Source of the DNA: Fen-999 sp041480065
GTDB taxonomy: Bacteria; Pseudomonadota; Gammaproteobacteria; Burkholderiales; Rhodocyclaceae
NCBI GenBank assembly: GCA_041480065.1
Contig: JBGOZF010000019.1
Location: 1 to 64,000, forward strand
Length of the DNA: 64,000 bases
Reading direction: 5' to 3'
Shown: positions 32,228-41,087 of the stretch, in pieces
How positions within the stretch are numbered: the first letter of the stretch is position 1
How the letters are laid out: every line of letters starts with the position of its first letter
Made by a program: the position numbers and the translations under genes
The notes under the pieces: generated by a model
The model's database searches: none
What the model was told of the DNA's origin: nothing
Seen by the model: the letters and a program-made list of their open reading frames with translations, nothing else

Positions 32228-34216
32228 ATGAGACCTTTTCCCGGCGCAGCAAGTTTCCGCTCATCTTCGCCACGACTCCCGGACAAATCCCACTTCCGAT
32301 CGCGCGCATCAGCCATCGCCGTAGCGACCGTCTTCGGCCTGCCGGCCACCGGATACGCCCTCGGCCTGGGCGGGATTGTCGGCGAATCGATCCTGGGCGA
32401 GGCACTGCAACTCGAGGTCCCTCTCACTGGAACACTCGATGGCGCACTTGACAATAACTGTGTGTCGCTGAGGCGGCCGGCCGATCCGATCGATCCGGAG
32501 TATTTCCCCCGCGACATGGTGGCCCGCGTCGACAAGCAGTCGGGCAGCCTGCGACTGTTGCTCACCACCCGATCGGCGATACGCCAGCCGCTTCTGCAGT
32601 TCGGTGTCTCGATCACCTGCGGCTATAACCTGTCGCGCGATTACCTGATCGCCGTGTCGCCGCGCGAACGCGCACCCGCCACCCAGCCGGACGCTCAACC
32701 CGGCACGCAGGCCGTCGCCCGGGCGGTCGCGTCGCCACAGGGGCCGACCAGCATTCATGCGGCGACGCCGGACGGCGTGGCTGGCAAGAGCATCGTCCTC
32801 GACCGCGAGATGACCCTCGAACAACTGGCGCGGCAACGTTTCCCGGGGCCGCTGCGCCAGGAACGCTTCATGCGCTGGGTCGTCGAGGCCAATCCGCAGT
32901 ATTTCGCCAATGCCGGCGATCTCCGGCAGTATCGTCTGGCCACCGGTACGCAGTTGCTGATTCCGGACGGCGTGCCGCCGCGCCGCGCCGGCGACCACCA
33001 GAACGGCAGCTCTCCTCTGGACCAGATCGGCAAAGCCGCGGCGCCGAAAACAGCCGTTGCCGACGCGACCACGAAGCCGAAAGCCACCGCCAAAGCGGTC
33101 GCCAAGCGCGGCCAGGATCGGCTCGTGGTCGGCAGCGGCGGCGGCGTCAAGGACTACAAGGAAGCGGTGGCGCTGGTGCAGCGACTGACCGGCATGATGG
33201 AGCAGCAGGTGACGGCCCAGGCCGCCAACGAGGAAAGGATCCGCCAGCTCGAGGCGGGCGCAGCGGATCTCAAGAATCGGATCGCGCAAGTCGAGGCCGA
33301 CGCCAGGCAGCGCGAGGCGCAGATTGAGGCTCAACTGCAGGCCGCGAAACAAGCCCAGGACGAATTGGCCGAGCGCGCGTGGTGGCAGGTGGCCGTCGCC
33401 GTTCTCGTCGGCGGCGCGCTTGGGGCCGCCCTCCTGCAAGGCTATCGCATGCTGACCGCGAGACGACAGGAGCCGGAACTGCCCAGCTTCGGCACGCCGC
33501 CGCATAAGACCGCCGACGCGGCCGGCAGCAAAGCCAAGCCCGCTGCCGCCCCCGCGCGCGCCGGGGGTCGGCTGCCGGCTCGGGCGACCGAAGCACCCGC
33601 CGCCCCGCGCGCAGCCGGGCCGGCGGCGCTGCGCAGCGCCCCGTCGGCGCAAGCCCGCAAGCCGAAAGCGGACAAGGATCCGCTCGATTTCGAGCCGCCA
33701 TCATTCCTGCAGACGGAGTCCAGGCGCGTGACGACCGCACAGACCGCGACGGCAGTCGCCGATGTGGCCGTCCAGGAAGTTCCCGATCCCGCCAAGGCCG
33801 CCATCGAGTTGGCCAACATCATGACCTCGATGGGCTTGACCGAATCCGCCGCCCAGACGCTGGTCGACCATATCCGCGAAAACCCGCGTCAATCGCTTCA
33901 GCACTGGTTGAAGCTGCTGGAACTGCACCGCATCAACGGCAAGCGCGAAGACTTCGAGCGTTCGACCCAGGAGCTGCGTCAGCACTTCAATGTCCGGGTC
34001 GAGGAATGGGGCAGCGCGGCCGGCGCCAGCCGCGGCAGCATCGAGACCTATCCGCATGTCCGCGCCCAGATCACCAAGCTCTGGCACGATCCCGGCTGCG
34101 TCAAGTACCTTCATTCGCTCTTGATGGACAACCGGGAAGGAACCCGTGCCGGCTTTCCGCTGTCCGTCGCGGAGGAAATCCTCCTCCTGATCGCCGTTCA
34201 GAGCGACACCCAATGA
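32228..34216 (+). CDS. FimV-like membrane protein
   Basis: A 662-residue envelope protein organised like FimV/TspA. An export signal (AIAVATVFGLPATGYA) is followed by an N-terminal domain opening LGEALQLEVPLTG, which matches the FimV start (gene products usually read LGEPL-x-E). A LysM-like region (about 175-260), a coiled coil (about 310-385), a transmembrane helix (WWQVAVAVLVGGALGAALL, about 393-411) and a cytoplasmic Pro/Ala-rich tail follow. The tail ends in a C-terminal domain (YPHVRAQITKLWHDPGCVKY). FimV organises type IV pili and polar landmarks; this copy lies away from pilus genes and overlaps an HDOD gene (ATGA). The start at 32228 has a GGAG site 12 bases upstream. Confidence 0.78.
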   Translation: MRPFPGAASFRSSSPRLPDKSHFRSRASAIAVATVFGLPATGYALGLGGIVGESILGEALQLEVPLTGTLDGALDNNCVSLRRPADPIDPEYFPRDMVARVDKQSGSLRLLLTTRSAIRQPLLQFGVSITCGYNLSRDYLIAVSPRERAPATQPDAQPGTQAVARAVASPQGPTSIHAATPDGVAGKSIVLDREMTLEQLARQRFPGPLRQERFMRWVVEANPQYFANAGDLRQYRLATGTQLLIPDGVPPRRAGDHQNGSSPLDQIGKAAAPKTAVADATTKPKATAKAVAKRGQDRLVVGSGGGVKDYKEAVALVQRLTGMMEQQVTAQAANEERIRQLEAGAADLKNRIAQVEADARQREAQIEAQLQAAKQAQDELAERAWWQVAVAVLVGGALGAALLQGYRMLTARRQEPELPSFGTPPHKTADAAGSKAKPAAAPARAGGRLPARATEAPAAPRAAGPAALRSAPSAQARKPKADKDPLDFEPPSFLQTESRRVTTAQTATAVADVAVQEVPDPAKAAIELANIMTSMGLTESAAQTLVDHIRENPRQSLQHWLKLLELHRINGKREDFERSTQELRQHFNVRVEEWGSAAGASRGSIETYPHVRAQITKLWHDPGCVKYLHSLLMDNREGTRAGFPLSVAEEILLLIAVQSDTQ

Positions 34217-35445
34217 ATCCGGCGGTATACGAACTGGCGGTCTCGGATGACGGTGTCGCCACACCGGGATACGGCGTCCTGGCGGCCTATGTGCCCGCCG
34301 ATGCCGACTACTTTCCCTTGGTCGTCGCCGGCTGCGACCCCCGCCATGACCCTGGCAAGCCGATCGAAAGCCTGGCCAGCCCGGTTTTCGCGCATATCAA
34401 CAAGTCGCTCGGCAAACCGCCCGGTCTCAGGTGGGTGGTGGTAGACAACTGGGGGCGCTTCTTCGAAGCCGTTCCCCATTGGTCGACCGATGCCGACACG
34501 CCGCCGATACTCGAATTCAAGCGCTTCCCCGGCGGTGTCGGCGTCGACGCCTTCACCAAGGAAGTCGGCCCGGCCGGCGAAGCCGGCCTGGAACTGCTCT
34601 CCGCCGTCATCGAAGGCACCAACCTCACCACCACGCCGACCTCGGTGCGCCAGTTTCTCGATGCCATCCAGTCGCACGGCAATCTGCCGTCGCCGGGCGC
34701 GCTCTTCCACGCCGTCAGCACCGCTGCGGTGACCGGTGACATCCGCGCCGCGACGCAGGCGATTCAACTCGACCCGGTGATTTCGGCCACGCTCATCAAC
34801 TACGCGAACGCCGCCGCCTTCGCCAATGCCGGCAAGACCGGATCGGTATCGGAGGCCATCCAGCGCCTGGGCATCAACCAGGTGCGCCGGGTCGTCTTCA
34901 TCGCCGAGATGATGGTGCGCTATCAGAAAGGCGCCTGCCCGGAGTTCGACTACAAGGCCTACTGGCACAATGCCATCGCCACCGGCGCGGCGATGCGCGG
35001 ACTGATGCCCGAATTCGGAATCCCGGAACGGCTTGCCGACGACGGCTTCACCACGGGACTACTCTCAGGCATCGGCTGGCTGGCCATCGCCGAGACCTTC
35101 CCGAACCTCATGACCGAGTACCTCAATCGAGGGCGCAAAGCCGACCCGATCGCGAAGACGCGGCTGCAGCAGGAGATTTTCCCCGGTCCGGTCAACCGGG
35201 TCAGCGAAGCCTACCTCGCCCGGTTCGACTTTCCCGAAAACGTCCAGGCGGCCATCAGCGGAATGCCAACTCGCGACGGTTGGGCCTGGTTCGATTGCCT
35301 GGCCGCAGCAATCCGCGGTGGTCAGAGCCTGGCGCCCTTCGATTGCCTGGCGGTACCCACCGACCTTCCGGTTCCCGATGTCTGTCGTGAAGAATGGCAG
35401 CACTGGAAGAGCCTGCTCGCCATCCCTTCGGCCATCAGTAGCTGA
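34213..35445 (+). CDS. HDOD-domain signalling protein
   Basis: A 410-residue cytoplasmic protein. The first 140 residues show no known domain. The rest is an HDOD domain (about 140-340; TTPTSVRQFLDAIQSHGNLP, LINYANAAAF, SVSEAIQRLGINQVRRVV), a metal-free HD relative seen in signalling proteins, often with c-di-GMP pathways. It begins in an ATGA overlap with the FimV-like gene, so the two are co-translated and may act together in surface or cell-cycle control. It overlaps the converging NusG-II gene by 11 bases. The partner ligand is unknown. Confidence 0.85.
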   Translation: MNPAVYELAVSDDGVATPGYGVLAAYVPADADYFPLVVAGCDPRHDPGKPIESLASPVFAHINKSLGKPPGLRWVVVDNWGRFFEAVPHWSTDADTPPILEFKRFPGGVGVDAFTKEVGPAGEAGLELLSAVIEGTNLTTTPTSVRQFLDAIQSHGNLPSPGALFHAVSTAAVTGDIRAATQAIQLDPVISATLINYANAAAFANAGKTGSVSEAIQRLGINQVRRVVFIAEMMVRYQKGACPEFDYKAYWHNAIATGAAMRGLMPEFGIPERLADDGFTTGLLSGIGWLAIAETFPNLMTEYLNRGRKADPIAKTRLQQEIFPGPVNRVSEAYLARFDFPENVQAAISGMPTRDGWAWFDCLAAAIRGGQSLAPFDCLAVPTDLPVPDVCREEWQHWKSLLAIPSAISS

Positions 35446-35812
35446 GCGAGTCGTAGCCCGGTTGCCCACCCGCCAGGGCCAGGCTCACGTGATTCGGTGC
35501 GCAGATGGCGACCGCGTTGGCCCGGGTCAGCCAGCCCTGCCGGACGCAATACTGGCGCGGCCCTGGATCGGTCAGCACGCGGGCGCGGCCAGGCTGGATT
35601 TCAACCACCGTGATCCCCAGCGGTCCCGGCACTTCGATTCGTCGCGCCGCGGTTAGCGGGTACTCCGCCACCACGCGGCCATCGAGCCGGACCACCGCGC
35701 GTTCGGCCGGACCACCGCGCCAAAGCAGCGGAAAGGACACCGCCACCACCGAGGCGCCCACAACCGCCACCAGCCAGTCGCCCGGGCGAAGCAGCGGCAG
35801 CCAGGTCTTCAT
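35435..35812 (-). CDS. NusG domain II-containing protein
   Basis: A 125-residue protein with one N-terminal membrane helix (LVAVVGASVVAVSFPLLW) and a NusG-II fold, recognised by GRVVAEYPL...EVPGPLGITVVEI and the ending RQYCVRQGWLTRANAVAICAPN. Members typically accompany Gx-type transporters and flavin-transfer genes. Here the Gx gene is 3.4 kb away on the same strand, with a FimV-like/HDOD pair between, which suggests an insertion. The biochemical role is not known. It lies 20 bases downstream of rapZ and could be co-transcribed with it. Confidence 0.85.
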   Translation of the reverse strand: MKTWLPLLRPGDWLVAVVGASVVAVSFPLLWRGGPAERAVVRLDGRVVAEYPLTAARRIEVPGPLGITVVEIQPGRARVLTDPGPRQYCVRQGWLTRANAVAICAPNHVSLALAGGQPGYDSLSY

Positions 35813-35831
35813 GGCAGCGCCAGCGGTCGAC

Positions 35832-36716
35832 TCACGATTGATCCGGCGCCGGACTCTCGCGTCCCAGGTTGCGGTGACGGACCAGTACCCGCAGCTTGTC
35901 GCGGAATCGTGCGACCAATTGTTCCGCGAAATACACCGAGCGGTGCTGGCCGCCGGTGCAGCCGACCGCCACCGTCAGGTAGGAGCGGTTGTCGCCGATA
36001 TAGGACGGCAGCCAGGTCTCGATGAAGCGGCCGATGTCGTCGAGCATGCGCATCGCATCGGGCTCCGCTTCCAGGAAGGCGATCACCTCGCTGTCGAGGC
36101 CGGTCAGCACGCGCAACTGCGGATCGTAATGGGGATTGGGCAGGCAGCGGACATCGAAAACGAGATCGGCGTCGAGCGGCAGCCCGTGCTTGAAGCCGAA
36201 CGACTCGAACATCAGTGTCAGCCCCGAATTGCTGCCAAGCTCGGCGAAATCCTTGATGAAGGCGCGCAATGCGTTGGGTCGCAGGTTGCTGGTGTCGATG
36301 CGATGCCCTAGCCCGGCCAGATCCTCGAGCATCTCGCGCTCGCGGCGGATCGCCTCGGCCAGCGTGATGTTGCCGGCAGCCAGCGGGTGGCGGCGGCGCG
36401 TTTCGGAAAAGCGCTGGATCAGCACGTCGTCGCGGGCGTGCAGGAAAAGGAAGCGCATATCCACGTCGCCGGCAATCTTGAGGTCGCGCAGTTGTTCGGG
36501 CAGGAAGGACGCCACGCCGGCGCCGCCGCGCATATCCATGGCGACGGCGATGCGCTCGTAACCCTCGGCGCAGAGCTGCTCCACCAGACGCATCAGCAGC
36601 GCCAGCGGCAGGTTGTCGACGCAGAAATAGCCGGCATCCTCGAGCACGTTCAAGGCGATCGACTTGCCGGAACCGGACAGGCCGCTGATGAGGATGAGTT
36701 TCACGGCGCAAAGCAT
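35832..36716 (-). CDS. rapZ: RNase adapter protein RapZ
   Basis: A 294-residue nucleotide-binding protein. The Walker A motif GLSGSGKS and the C-terminal signature VAVGCTGGQHRSVYFAE are both intact. In enterobacteria RapZ guides RNase E to GlmZ RNA and controls amino-sugar supply; in other groups the role is less clear, and no ptsN/ptsO or rpoN genes are nearby here. The ATG at 36716 gives MLCAVKLILIS; a GTG at 36704 would give the standard family start VKLILISGLSG and is equally plausible. Confidence 0.93.
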   Translation of the reverse strand: MLCAVKLILISGLSGSGKSIALNVLEDAGYFCVDNLPLALLMRLVEQLCAEGYERIAVAMDMRGGAGVASFLPEQLRDLKIAGDVDMRFLFLHARDDVLIQRFSETRRRHPLAAGNITLAEAIRREREMLEDLAGLGHRIDTSNLRPNALRAFIKDFAELGSNSGLTLMFESFGFKHGLPLDADLVFDVRCLPNPHYDPQLRVLTGLDSEVIAFLEAEPDAMRMLDDIGRFIETWLPSYIGDNRSYLTVAVGCTGGQHRSVYFAEQLVARFRDKLRVLVRHRNLGRESPAPDQS

Positions 36717-36754
36717 AGCCGATTCGCTTGCCCCTGCGTACGGCGGCGAGGCCC

Positions 36755-37669
36755 TCAGGCGGCCATGGTCGGCACGATGTCGCCGTCGACGATGGTTACC
36801 GCCTTGGCCTTCTGCAGTTCCGCCAGCAGCCAGCCGGCCAGCGCCTCGGCGTCCATGCCCAGGAGCCCCGCGCCGACATCGCGGAACAGCGGCACGGCCT
36901 GAAGGTAGGCTGCAAGGCCGTCCACGGGAAGGCGCTGCAAGTCCAGCAGATTGAACGCGAAGCAGGCCTTGACCGCGTTGCGGGCGATGCGGGCCGGATC
37001 CTTCTCGAAGGCCTCCAGGCGCCGGAACGCCCTTTCCAGCGCCGCGTCGACGTCGTCGAAGGCCGCGCCATGCCCTGGAATGACTGTCGACACCGGCAGA
37101 CGCGACAGTCTTTCCAGCGTCCCACGCGTGGCTTTCAACGCGCCGGTCCTGCCCAGCAGTTCGCCGAAGACGATGCCGAAGCCGTCCTGCCAGAGGGCGT
37201 CGCCGGAGATCAACAGTCGCTTCTCGGCACAGTGGAAGACCAGCGCCTCCATGTCGTGGCCCGGCGCGGCGAGCGCACGCCAGACCAAGCCGCCCATCTC
37301 GAACTCCTGGTCCGGCGCGATCACACCGTCATGATGGAAGCGGTCGCCCCGCTGGGCCGCCGGCCCCAGCAGCAGCGCCTCCTCGTCCCAGGCCGCGACA
37401 TGGGCCTCGATACCGGCGGGGATCACGATCTCGCAGCCATGAGCGCGCCTGACTGCGGCATTGCCGCCGATATGGTCGGAGTGGGAATGCGTGTTGATGA
37501 GGCGGGTCAGCCGGCGGCCATCCAGCGCTGCCTCGACCAGCGCCAAGGTCTGCGTCGCGTGGCCGACATAGCCGCTGTCGACCAGCGTGGCCGTCTCGCC
37601 TTCGAAGAAGAGGATGTTGTTCGACGAAAGCCAGCCGCGCTCGATGATGCGAAGCCGCGGCAACACCAT
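36755..37669 (-). CDS. MBL-fold metallohydrolase
   Basis: A 304-residue metallo-beta-lactamase-fold enzyme. The zinc motif THSHSDHIGG (HxHxDH), then APGHDMEALVFH, SGDALW and PGHG follow in the expected order, so it should be an active metal hydrolase. Its ATG overlaps the stop of the HMG-CoA lyase gene by one base (TGATG), so it may hydrolyse a thioester or lactone connected with leucine or HMG-CoA metabolism. That is inference; the family is broad. The frame runs further upstream but only as a shadow of the lyase gene. Confidence 0.9.
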   Translation of the reverse strand: MVLPRLRIIERGWLSSNNILFFEGETATLVDSGYVGHATQTLALVEAALDGRRLTRLINTHSHSDHIGGNAAVRRAHGCEIVIPAGIEAHVAAWDEEALLLGPAAQRGDRFHHDGVIAPDQEFEMGGLVWRALAAPGHDMEALVFHCAEKRLLISGDALWQDGFGIVFGELLGRTGALKATRGTLERLSRLPVSTVIPGHGAAFDDVDAALERAFRRLEAFEKDPARIARNAVKACFAFNLLDLQRLPVDGLAAYLQAVPLFRDVGAGLLGMDAEALAGWLLAELQKAKAVTIVDGDIVPTMAA

Positions 37670-38571
37670 CACCGCCTGGCGATCAGCGCCCGTGCCACCC
37701 GCGAATTCGATTCGCGTCCGAGCTGTTGCGAGATCCAGACGCCAGTTTCGGCCAGCCGCAGCAAATCGATGCCGCTCTCGATGCCCAGTCCCTGCAACAG
37801 CCAGACCACATCCTCGGTGGCGACATTGCCTGCCGCGCCCGGCGCGTAGGGGCAACCGCCGAGACCGGCGACAGAGGCGTCGAACACTCCCATGCCCATC
37901 TCCAGCGCCGCATAGATGTTGGCGATCGCCATGCCGTAGGTGTCGTGGAAATGGCCGGCGATCTTCTTGAGCGGCGCGCGCCGCGCCACGGCCTCGATCA
38001 TCGCCTTGATCTTGAGCGGCGTGCCGACGCCGATGGTGTCGCCCAGGCTGACTTCGTAGCAGCCCATCTCGAGCAGGGAGCGGGTCAGGTCGGCCACCAG
38101 CTTCGGCGCCACCTCGCCCTCGAACGGGCAGCCGAGCACGCACGACAAATAGCCGCGCACCTTGATGTCGGCCTCTTTGGCGGCTTCGATGGCGGCCCGG
38201 AAGCGTTCGAACGATTCGGCGATCGAGCAGTTGATGTTCTTCTGCGAGAAGGATTCCGAGGCGGCGCCGAACACCGCGACCTCCTTCGCACCCGCTGCCA
38301 ACGCAGCCTCCAGCCCTTTCATGTTCGGCACCAGCACCGGGTAGGCAACACCCTCGCGCTGCGGAAGCGCGCGCATCAGTTCGGCGCTCTCGGCCATCTG
38401 CGGCACCCACTTCGGCGACACGAAGGCGCCCGCCTCGACGGTCTTGAGCCCGCAGGCGGCAAGACGGTCGATCAGTTCCGCCTTGACCGCGACCGGCAGG
38501 ATGCGGGCCTCGTTCTGCAGCCCGTCGCGAGCGCCCACTTCGACGATGCGGACATTGCGGGGCAGAGTCAT
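37669..38571 (-). CDS. mvaB: Hydroxymethylglutaryl-CoA lyase
   Basis: A 300-residue HMG-CoA lyase, splitting HMG-CoA into acetoacetate and acetyl-CoA, the last step of leucine breakdown. All family signatures are seen: VEVGARDGLQNE (N-terminal catalytic region), SCVLGCPFEG, GHFHDTYG (metal-binding His pair) and GLGGCPYAPGAAGNVATED (catalytic loop Cys). It is separated from the leucine operon (51712-61747) by 13 kb, so it must be expressed from its own promoter. It heads a two-gene unit with the MBL-fold gene. Confidence 0.95.
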   Translation of the reverse strand: MTLPRNVRIVEVGARDGLQNEARILPVAVKAELIDRLAACGLKTVEAGAFVSPKWVPQMAESAELMRALPQREGVAYPVLVPNMKGLEAALAAGAKEVAVFGAASESFSQKNINCSIAESFERFRAAIEAAKEADIKVRGYLSCVLGCPFEGEVAPKLVADLTRSLLEMGCYEVSLGDTIGVGTPLKIKAMIEAVARRAPLKKIAGHFHDTYGMAIANIYAALEMGMGVFDASVAGLGGCPYAPGAAGNVATEDVVWLLQGLGIESGIDLLRLAETGVWISQQLGRESNSRVARALIARR

Positions 38572-38883
38572 GCTCTTCCTGCCGGGACTTGGGGGCTGTC
38601 GGTGGACATGATCATCAGGTTCATGGGAACGATACTATGCCGGCTCGAACGAAATCTGCAAAGCCCACTGCCAATGGAAGATCCGGCCGACCCGACGTTC
38701 CGCTACACCAGGTTTCAAACGTGGTTTCGCCTACGTGGGCTGGCGACATGTCCGACTTGCTCGGCACGCCTTCGCTACGGCCATGTCGGCATAACCCGAC
38801 GCCGTCTGCTTTCTATTCCTTAAGTATCATTGTTGCTATAGTGGACGATGTGCAATCAGGCCCAGCCCCAGAGGGAGAATATA
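38572..38883. other. Intergenic region between divergent units
   Basis: No gene is supported. Near its right end TTGCTATAGT resembles an extended -10 element (TGnTATAGT), about 35 bases before the response-regulator GTG, but there is no clear -35 box. The rest of the region shows no feature I can name. Confidence 0.45.
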
Positions 38884-39330
38884 GTGGAAAGAAAGATTCT
38901 GTTGGTCGAAGACAATCCGGATGACGAGTTCCTGGCCTTGCGGGCGCTGCGGAAGAACAACGTGGCAAACGAGGTCATCGTCGCCCATGACGGATTGGAG
39001 GCGCTGGACTACCTGTTCGGCGAAGGCACGCAAGCCGGCCGGGAACGGCTGGTACCGGAGGTCATCCTGCTCGATCTCAAGTTGCCGAAGATCGATGGGC
39101 TGGAAGTGCTGCGCCGCATCCGCGCCGACGAGCGCACCCGGCGCATTCCCACTGTGATCCTTACGACATCGGGCGAAACGATCGACATCGAGACCAGCTA
39201 CGACAACGGCTGCAACAGCTACATCCGCAAGCCGGTCGACTTTGAACAGTTCATCGATGCGGTGCGCCAACTTGGTCTCTACTGGCTGGTGCTGAACACG
39301 ACGCACAGGTCCGACACACTGGCTTCCTGA
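38884..39330 (+). CDS. Rcp1-type response regulator
   Basis: A 148-residue single REC domain. Acidic residues VEDNPDDEF, the phosphorylation site Asp64 in ILLDLKLPKIDG, Thr in ILTTSG and the conserved Lys in YIRKPVDF are intact, so it can accept phosphate. Its insertion and sequence pattern follow Rcp1, the regulator of cyanobacterial phytochrome-type kinases; the kinase at the end of this operon is of that type. I chose the GTG at 38884 because GAGGGAG lies 8 bases before it; an in-frame ATG at 38848 is further off. It has no output domain, so it must act by binding or phosphotransfer. Confidence 0.9.
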   Translation: MERKILLVEDNPDDEFLALRALRKNNVANEVIVAHDGLEALDYLFGEGTQAGRERLVPEVILLDLKLPKIDGLEVLRRIRADERTRRIPTVILTTSGETIDIETSYDNGCNSYIRKPVDFEQFIDAVRQLGLYWLVLNTTHRSDTLAS

Positions 39331-39335
39331 CCCTC

Positions 39336-41087
39336 ATGCCGGAAGTCCTGGTCAAGCTCCTGTTCGTCGAGGATGTCGAAGACGATGTATTGCTCATCGT
39401 TCGCCAACTCCGCCAGGGGGGCCTGATAGTCGATTACCAGCGAGTCGACTCGGCCAGGACACTCGAAGCTGCGCTCGACCAGCGCGATTGGGACATCGTC
39501 GTCACCGATCACAACATGCCCGGTTTCGACTCCGGCGCCGCGCTCGAAATCGTGCGCCACCACAATCCCGACCTGCCCGTGATCATCGTCTCCGGCAGCA
39601 TCGGCGAGGAAGTGGCGGTCGAGGCGATGCGCATGGGCGCCAAAGACTACATCATGAAGGACAACCTGCGTCGACTGGTGCCGGCGGTCCGGCGCGAACT
39701 CGACGACGCCGGCGCCAGGCAAGGCCGCCGCGAGGCGGAAGCCGCCATGCAGCATCTGGCGCTGCACGACTCGCTCACGGGGCTAAAGAATCGAACCAGT
39801 TTCCAGCGTGGGCTGGAAAGGCTGCTTGATCAAGCCCGGCGCCAGGACACCCGGCACAGCCTGCTGTTCCTGGACCTGGACCAGTTCAAGGTCGTGAACG
39901 ACACCTGCGGCCACCTGGCCGGCGACGAGATGCTCAAGCAACTGGCGGGCGTGCTGCAGCGCTCCATCCGCACCAACGACCATTTGGCGCGCCTGGGTGG
40001 CGACGAGTTCTGCATCCTGCTCGAGAACTGCGTATTGGAACGCGCCCGGGAAATCGCCGAAACCTTGCGCATCGCGGTGCACGATTTCCGCTTTCTCTGG
40101 AACGGCAAGTTCTTTTCCGTCGGCGTCAGCATCGGCATCGTCGGCATCGATCGCAGCAGCGGCAGCGCCAACGACATCCTGAGCGCCGCCGACATTGCCT
40201 GCTATGCCGCGAAGGACCGTGGTCGCGACGCGATCCAGGTCTACGAGCGGGATGATCTGGAACTGACCCGGCGGCGCGGCGAGATGGACTGGGTGAGCCG
40301 TATCGACGACGCGCTGGACGGCGGCCATTTCCAGTTGTGGCGCCAGCCCATCCGCTCCCTCGCCGAAGGCGGCGAGAACCGGGTTCATCATTACGAACTG
40401 CTGTTGCGCATGCTTGACCAGGACGGTACCGTCGTGCTTCCCGGCGCCTTCCTGCCGGCGGCGGAACGCTATGACCGCATGCGCGATATCGACCGCTGGG
40501 TGGTCGACAATGCGCTCAAGTATGTCGGCGAGCATCAGGAATCCGGCGAACAGTTTCACGCCATCAATCTGTCCGGCGCGTCGATGGGCGACGACAGCCT
40601 GCGCGAATTCGTCGGCGACCGGATGACGGCGCACGGCGTCGATCCGCGCAGCATCTGTTTCGAGGTCACGGAGACCGTGGCCATCGGCAACTTCAAGGCG
40701 GCGGTCGATTTCATGCAGAACCTGCGCCGGATCGGCTGCCGCTTTGCCCTCGACGACTTCGGCAGCGGCCTCAGTTCGTTCGCCTATCTCAAATCGCTGC
40801 CGGTGGATTTCATCAAGATCGACGGCAGATTCATCCGCACCCTAGGCACCGATCCCATGGACCGTGCCATCGTCGAGGCCATCCATCGCGTGGCGCACGT
40901 CGCCAACTTGCGCACCATTGCCGAATTCGTCGAGGATGTCACAGTCATTGACGTACTGCGCGACATCGGCGTGGACTTCGCCCAGGGTTATGCCATCGGC
41001 CGGCCGGAACCGCTACCGATACGTGGCCGGCCGGCCAGAGTGGCCGGGTTGCCCGGAATGGTCCTCTCGGGGAAGAGGACATCATGA
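39336..41087 (+). CDS. REC-GGDEF-EAL c-di-GMP signalling protein
   Basis: A 583-residue protein with REC (1-125, phospho-acceptor Asp58 in VVTDHNMPG), GGDEF (about 145-310) and EAL (about 320-570) domains. The GGDEF motif is intact in RLGGDEFCILL, and an inhibitory I-site RxxD (RTND) lies five residues upstream. In the EAL domain the leading motif is YELLLRM, and DDFGSG and KIDGRFIR are present, so phosphodiesterase activity is plausible too. It follows the response regulator by 5 bases and overlaps the first TonB receptor gene (ATGA), so it is translated with receptors. It probably sets local c-di-GMP in response to the linked kinase. Confidence 0.93.
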   Translation: MPEVLVKLLFVEDVEDDVLLIVRQLRQGGLIVDYQRVDSARTLEAALDQRDWDIVVTDHNMPGFDSGAALEIVRHHNPDLPVIIVSGSIGEEVAVEAMRMGAKDYIMKDNLRRLVPAVRRELDDAGARQGRREAEAAMQHLALHDSLTGLKNRTSFQRGLERLLDQARRQDTRHSLLFLDLDQFKVVNDTCGHLAGDEMLKQLAGVLQRSIRTNDHLARLGGDEFCILLENCVLERAREIAETLRIAVHDFRFLWNGKFFSVGVSIGIVGIDRSSGSANDILSAADIACYAAKDRGRDAIQVYERDDLELTRRRGEMDWVSRIDDALDGGHFQLWRQPIRSLAEGGENRVHHYELLLRMLDQDGTVVLPGAFLPAAERYDRMRDIDRWVVDNALKYVGEHQESGEQFHAINLSGASMGDDSLREFVGDRMTAHGVDPRSICFEVTETVAIGNFKAAVDFMQNLRRIGCRFALDDFGSGLSSFAYLKSLPVDFIKIDGRFIRTLGTDPMDRAIVEAIHRVAHVANLRTIAEFVEDVTVIDVLRDIGVDFAQGYAIGRPEPLPIRGRPARVAGLPGMVLSGKRTS

